DNA of 8,358 bases, taken from the NCBI GenBank assembly GCA_031262285.1, contig JAISHZ010000078.1:1-8358 (forward strand), written 5' to 3'. Shown in pieces: positions 5,567-8,358 of the stretch. Source of the stretch: Lachnospiraceae bacterium (lineage in GTDB: Bacteria; Bacillota_A; Clostridia; Lachnospirales; Lachnospiraceae). The stretch's first letter is position 1. Every line of letters begins with the position of its first letter. Position numbers and translations under genes: made by a program. Below the pieces are notes generated by a model that ran no database searches, was not told the origin of the DNA, and saw nothing but the letters and a program-made list of their open reading frames with translations.

Positions 5567-7024
5567 ATGGCGCAATTATGGGGAGGGCGATTTACTCGCG
5601 GGATTGATCAAGATGCATTCGCGTTTAATGCGTCTCTACAATTTGATCAAAGACTCTATCAACAAGACATAGAAGGTAGTATCGCGCACGCCCGTATGCT
5701 TGGGACACAAAAGATCCTCACTACAGAGGAAACCAAACAACTGACAGAAGGGCTGATGTCCATTCTGATAGAGATGCAACAAGGCAATTTGACAGTTGAT
5801 CCTTCTTATGAAGACATTCACAGTTTTATAGAAGCCGAGCTCATCCGCAGAGTGGGTGATGTTGGCAAGAAACTCCATACAGGGCGAAGTCGAAATGATC
5901 AAGTCGCACTGGATATGCGTTTATATACAAGGAATCATCTATTTGCGACGGATGAACGCATTCGAACACTTATGACGACACTTTTCCACATCATGAAGGA
6001 AAACTTGCAAACTTATTTGCCTGGATTTACACATCTTCAAAAAGCGCAGCCGACCACTTTGGCACATTATTATGGAGCGTATTTTGAAATGTTTCGACGA
6101 GATAGGCTGAGATTAAGAGATACGTATCGTCGCATGAATTACTGCCCCTTAGGTGCAGGTGCATTGGCAGGAACGACTTATCCGCTTGATCGAGAGCAGA
6201 CAGCCCGACATCTCGGGTTTTACGGACCGACACGAAACAGCATGGATTCCGTTTCCGACAGAGATTTTTTGCTGGAATATTTAGCGGATTTGTCCATTCT
6301 TATGATGCACCTTAGCCGCTTTTGCGAAGAAATCATTCTTTGGAATTCCAATGAATATCAATTTATAGAATTAGATGACGCGTATGCTACCGGAAGCAGT
6401 ATCATGCCGCAAAAGAAAAATCCCGATATCGCAGAACTCGTTCGCGGTAAAACAGGAAGGGTGTACGGAACGCTTGTTTCGCTATTTACGACGATGAAGG
6501 GACTTCCGCTTGCATATAATAAAGATATGCAGGAGGATAAAGAACTCGTCTTTGATGCAATGGATACCGTGATACAATGCTTAGCTCTCTTTGAGGAGAT
6601 GCTTCGCACCACGACCTATCGAAAAGATAAGATGCAAAAAAGCGCGTCGCAAGGCTTCACCAATGCGACGGATGCTGCGGATTATTTGGTTAATCATGGG
6701 ATACCCTTTCGAGATGCACATGAGATCATCGGCAAGGCAGTCCTCCTGTGTATCGAAAAAGATCTTTCATTGGAACAATTACCGTTGGAAGAATGGAAAG
6801 CATTGTGCCCGGCATTTGAGGTTGATCTATATGAAGCCATTTCCATGCAAGCTTGTGTGGAAAGAAGGAATACCATCGGCGGACCGGGTACTTTGGCAAT
6901 GTTAGATTTTTTCAAACAATGTGAGACAGAAATCAAAAGAGAAGGTTTTTTAGAGATACCGGCAATGGATCTGCTTAGTAATCAAGATCTGCATAGTCAT
7001 CAACAGGAGAAGGAGTCGCAATGA
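5567..7024 (+). CDS. argH: Argininosuccinate lyase
   Basis: The enzyme splits argininosuccinate into arginine and fumarate, the last step of arginine synthesis, as a cytoplasmic homotetramer of the fumarase/aspartase superfamily. The N-terminus MAQLWGGRF is typical. The three conserved regions are present: HTGRSRNDQ (104-112), GFTHLQKAQP (153-162, with the active-site His) and the signature GSSIMPQKKNPD (276-287), whose serines include the catalytic one on the mobile loop. The 485-residue length exceeds the usual 460 or so by a hydrophilic tail of about 25 residues that extends to the overlap with asd. The frame is open upstream to 5420 inside the carboxypeptidase gene, but the start at 5567 has GGAG five bases before it and matches the family N-terminus. 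argG is not in the window. Confidence 0.97.
   Translation: MAQLWGGRFTRGIDQDAFAFNASLQFDQRLYQQDIEGSIAHARMLGTQKILTTEETKQLTEGLMSILIEMQQGNLTVDPSYEDIHSFIEAELIRRVGDVGKKLHTGRSRNDQVALDMRLYTRNHLFATDERIRTLMTTLFHIMKENLQTYLPGFTHLQKAQPTTLAHYYGAYFEMFRRDRLRLRDTYRRMNYCPLGAGALAGTTYPLDREQTARHLGFYGPTRNSMDSVSDRDFLLEYLADLSILMMHLSRFCEEIILWNSNEYQFIELDDAYATGSSIMPQKKNPDIAELVRGKTGRVYGTLVSLFTTMKGLPLAYNKDMQEDKELVFDAMDTVIQCLALFEEMLRTTTYRKDKMQKSASQGFTNATDAADYLVNHGIPFRDAHEIIGKAVLLCIEKDLSLEQLPLEEWKALCPAFEVDLYEAISMQACVERRNTIGGPGTLAMLDFFKQCETEIKREGFLEIPAMDLLSNQDLHSHQQEKESQ
7010..7024 (+). promoter_or_regulatory. asd ribosome binding site and ATGA stop-start overlap with argH
   Basis: AAGGAG at 7010-7015 stands five bases before the asd ATG at 7021. 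The argH stop TGA (7022-7024) overlaps this start as ATGA. This arrangement usually means ribosomes ending argH can re-initiate on asd, linking the amounts of the two enzymes. Confidence 0.8.
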
Positions 7025-8190
7025 ACGAAAATTATAATGAAAAAAATAACAACGAAAGTTTTCCTCAACTTCCGAAAGCATTGCAAGATGCATTGGCACA
7101 AGGACGTAAATTGAGAGTCGGCGTATTGGGCGCTACCGGGATGGTAGGACAAAGATTTATCACTCTTTTAGAAAATCATCCTTGGTTTCGCGTGACAGCA
7201 GTTGCCGCAAGCCCTCGTTCTGCCGATAAAACATATGAAGAAGCCGTTATGGGTCGGTGGAAAATGGCGTCTCCAATGCCGGAAGCAGTAAAAAAGATGA
7301 TCGTCATGAATGTCAATGAAGTGACGAAAGTATCAGCAGGTGTGGATTTGGTTTTTAGCGCTGTAGATATGTCAAAAGAAGAGATTCGCAAAATAGAAGA
7401 GGATTATGCGAAGACGGATACTCCTGTTTTTTCCAATAACAGCGCTCACAGATGGACTCCGGATGTTCCGATGATGATTCCGGAGATCAATTCTGATCAT
7501 GTGCAAGTGTTGGATGCGCAAAAGAAGCGGTTAGGGACGAAAAACGGATTTATCATCGTGAAACCGAATTGTTCTATCCAAAGCTATACACCCGCTCTGG
7601 TGGCATGGCAAGAATTTGAGCCGATTGAAGTGGTAGCTACGACGTATCAAGCGATTTCCGGTGCCGGAAAGACCTTTACAGAATGGCCGGAGATGGTAGA
7701 AAATATCATCCCTTACATCGGCGGCGAAGAAGAAAAAAGTGAAAAAGAACCGTTAAAAGTAAGCGGTACGGTCGAAGGAGATACCATCGTTTCCGCTCTT
7801 CTTCCCAAGATTACCTGTCAGTGTGTACGGGTACCTGTTTTGGACGGACATACAGCTGCAGTATTTGTACGGTTTGCTCAAAAACCTACGAAAGAACAGC
7901 TCATTGAGAAGTTACTGGCTTATCGAGGCTTACCGCAAGAGTTGTCTTTGCCTAGCGCACCGAAACAGTTTATTCAATATTTAGAAGACGATAATCGCCC
8001 GCAAGTAAAACTCGATGTGAATTTTGAAAATGGGATGGGGATTAGTATCGGACGTTTACGGGAAGATTCTATCTATGATTACAAATTCATCGGACTTTCA
8101 CACAACACATTGCGTGGTGCTGCAGGCGGCGCTGTATTGACAGCGGAACTACTGACCGCGCAAGGATTCGTCGTTGCCAAAACGATTTGA
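7021..8190 (+). CDS. asd: Aspartate-semialdehyde dehydrogenase
   Basis: The enzyme reduces aspartyl phosphate to aspartate semialdehyde with NADPH. This is the branch point to lysine and diaminopimelate, threonine and methionine, so it also supplies the wall peptide. The nucleotide-binding motif is G37-A-T-G-M-V-G43 at the start of a Rossmann fold. SNNSAHR (138-144) follows, then the active-site Cys184 in KPNCSIQSY (181-189) and His277 in VLDGHTAAV. The motif text and the length after the Rossmann start resemble the archaeal/fungal type of the enzyme rather than the E. coli type. The protein has 389 residues, about 30 more than usual, because of an N-terminal extension rich in Asn, Glu and Gln before LRVGVLGATG. 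The start is well supported by AAGGAG and the ATGA overlap, so the extension seems genuine. Confidence 0.96.
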   Translation: MNENYNEKNNNESFPQLPKALQDALAQGRKLRVGVLGATGMVGQRFITLLENHPWFRVTAVAASPRSADKTYEEAVMGRWKMASPMPEAVKKMIVMNVNEVTKVSAGVDLVFSAVDMSKEEIRKIEEDYAKTDTPVFSNNSAHRWTPDVPMMIPEINSDHVQVLDAQKKRLGTKNGFIIVKPNCSIQSYTPALVAWQEFEPIEVVATTYQAISGAGKTFTEWPEMVENIIPYIGGEEEKSEKEPLKVSGTVEGDTIVSALLPKITCQCVRVPVLDGHTAAVFVRFAQKPTKEQLIEKLLAYRGLPQELSLPSAPKQFIQYLEDDNRPQVKLDVNFENGMGISIGRLREDSIYDYKFIGLSHNTLRGAAGGAVLTAELLTAQGFVVAKTI

Positions 8191-8196
8191 TTTTAT

Positions 8197-8233
8197 CTTT
8201 TTTGCGGGAATGATTGTCATAAGAGCAAAAGGG
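8197..8233 (+). repeat. Imperfect dyad (stem-loop) ahead of the last gene
   Basis: The outer arms at 8197-8205 and 8225-8233 can pair over nine positions in RNA: seven Watson-Crick pairs and two U-G wobbles. Inside, ATGA (8210-8213) and TCAT (8217-8220) pair around a three-base loop, separated from the outer stem by a symmetrical 4x4 internal loop. The 3' arm includes the first three G of the downstream ribosome binding site (8231-8235). No T-run follows, so it does not look like an intrinsic terminator. It may be an operator or a translational control hairpin, or chance in AT-rich sequence. Confidence 0.35.
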
Positions 8234-8240
8234 AGCGTTT

Positions 8241-8358
8241 ATGAATGAATTACGCTATGAGTTGGAATTGCTAAAAGCTACAAATCTCAATTTGACTGCT
8301 AGGGATCGAATGTATACTCTTTTTTTTGATACCTCGCAAAATGCATATCTTCATTATG
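8241..8358 (+). CDS. N-terminus of an unrecognised protein, 3' end outside window
   Basis: An open frame starts at ATG 8241 with GGGAG at 8231-8235 five bases upstream and stays open for 39 codons to the window edge. The first 20 residues are rich in Leu and Glu (ELRYELELLKATN) and could begin a helix or coiled coil. The following text, RMYTLFFDTSQNAYLHY, faintly recalls the start of a PAS-like sensor domain, but this is too short to call. It follows asd by 50 bases in the same direction. It may be a new transcription unit or a distal member of the argH-asd unit. I do not recognise the family. Confidence 0.55.
   Translation, partial: MNELRYELELLKATNLNLTARDRMYTLFFDTSQNAYLHY

Noticed and set aside
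1..8358. Mobile element, CRISPR array, toxin-antitoxin or defence genes
   Set aside because: All substantial open frames are accounted for by housekeeping families, and no spaced direct repeats or transposase motifs were seen on either strand.

Overview
The window looks like a chromosomal segment of a Gram-positive anaerobe of the class Clostridia, probably Lachnospiraceae or a close relative. This rests on gene order (class B PBP, minC, minD, minE, a SEDS gene, then mgsA), strong AGGAGG-type ribosome binding sites, and the resemblance of the MgsA and aspartate-semialdehyde dehydrogenase proteins to what I remember from that family. No database search was possible. All genes are on the + strand, gaps are short, and I see no tRNA, rRNA, mobile element, CRISPR array or phage gene.

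Region 1 (1-4436) is the distal part of a cell-shape and division-site operon. It holds the C-terminal transpeptidase part of a PBP2/MrdA-like enzyme (cut by the window start), minC, minD, minE and a rodA/ftsW-family gene. mgsA (methylglyoxal synthase) closes the run. The SEDS protein (glycan polymerase) and PBP2 (cross-linker) would form the elongation synthase, while MinCDE would keep division away from the poles.

Region 2 (4420-5481) is a D-Ala-D-Ala carboxypeptidase gene overlapping the end of mgsA. It adds a peptidoglycan-trimming enzyme to the same transcription direction.

Region 3 (5482-8190) is amino acid biosynthesis. An 85-base gap with a plausible extended -10 promoter precedes argH (argininosuccinate lyase). 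argH overlaps asd (aspartate-semialdehyde dehydrogenase) by ATGA, so the two are probably translationally coupled.

Region 4 (8191-8358) is a 50-base gap with a dyad whose 3' arm covers the next ribosome binding site, followed by the first 39 codons of an unrecognised gene.

I do not see a convincing undescribed system; most of the window is recognisable housekeeping. The points most worth checking are protein-level: MgsA has Glu where the E. coli catalytic base Asp71 lies, MinC has RDRA in place of the RSGQ motif used for MinD contact, the carboxypeptidase has an N-terminal (possibly lipid) anchor and lacks the usual C-terminal domain, and the SEDS protein has a changed late loop motif.
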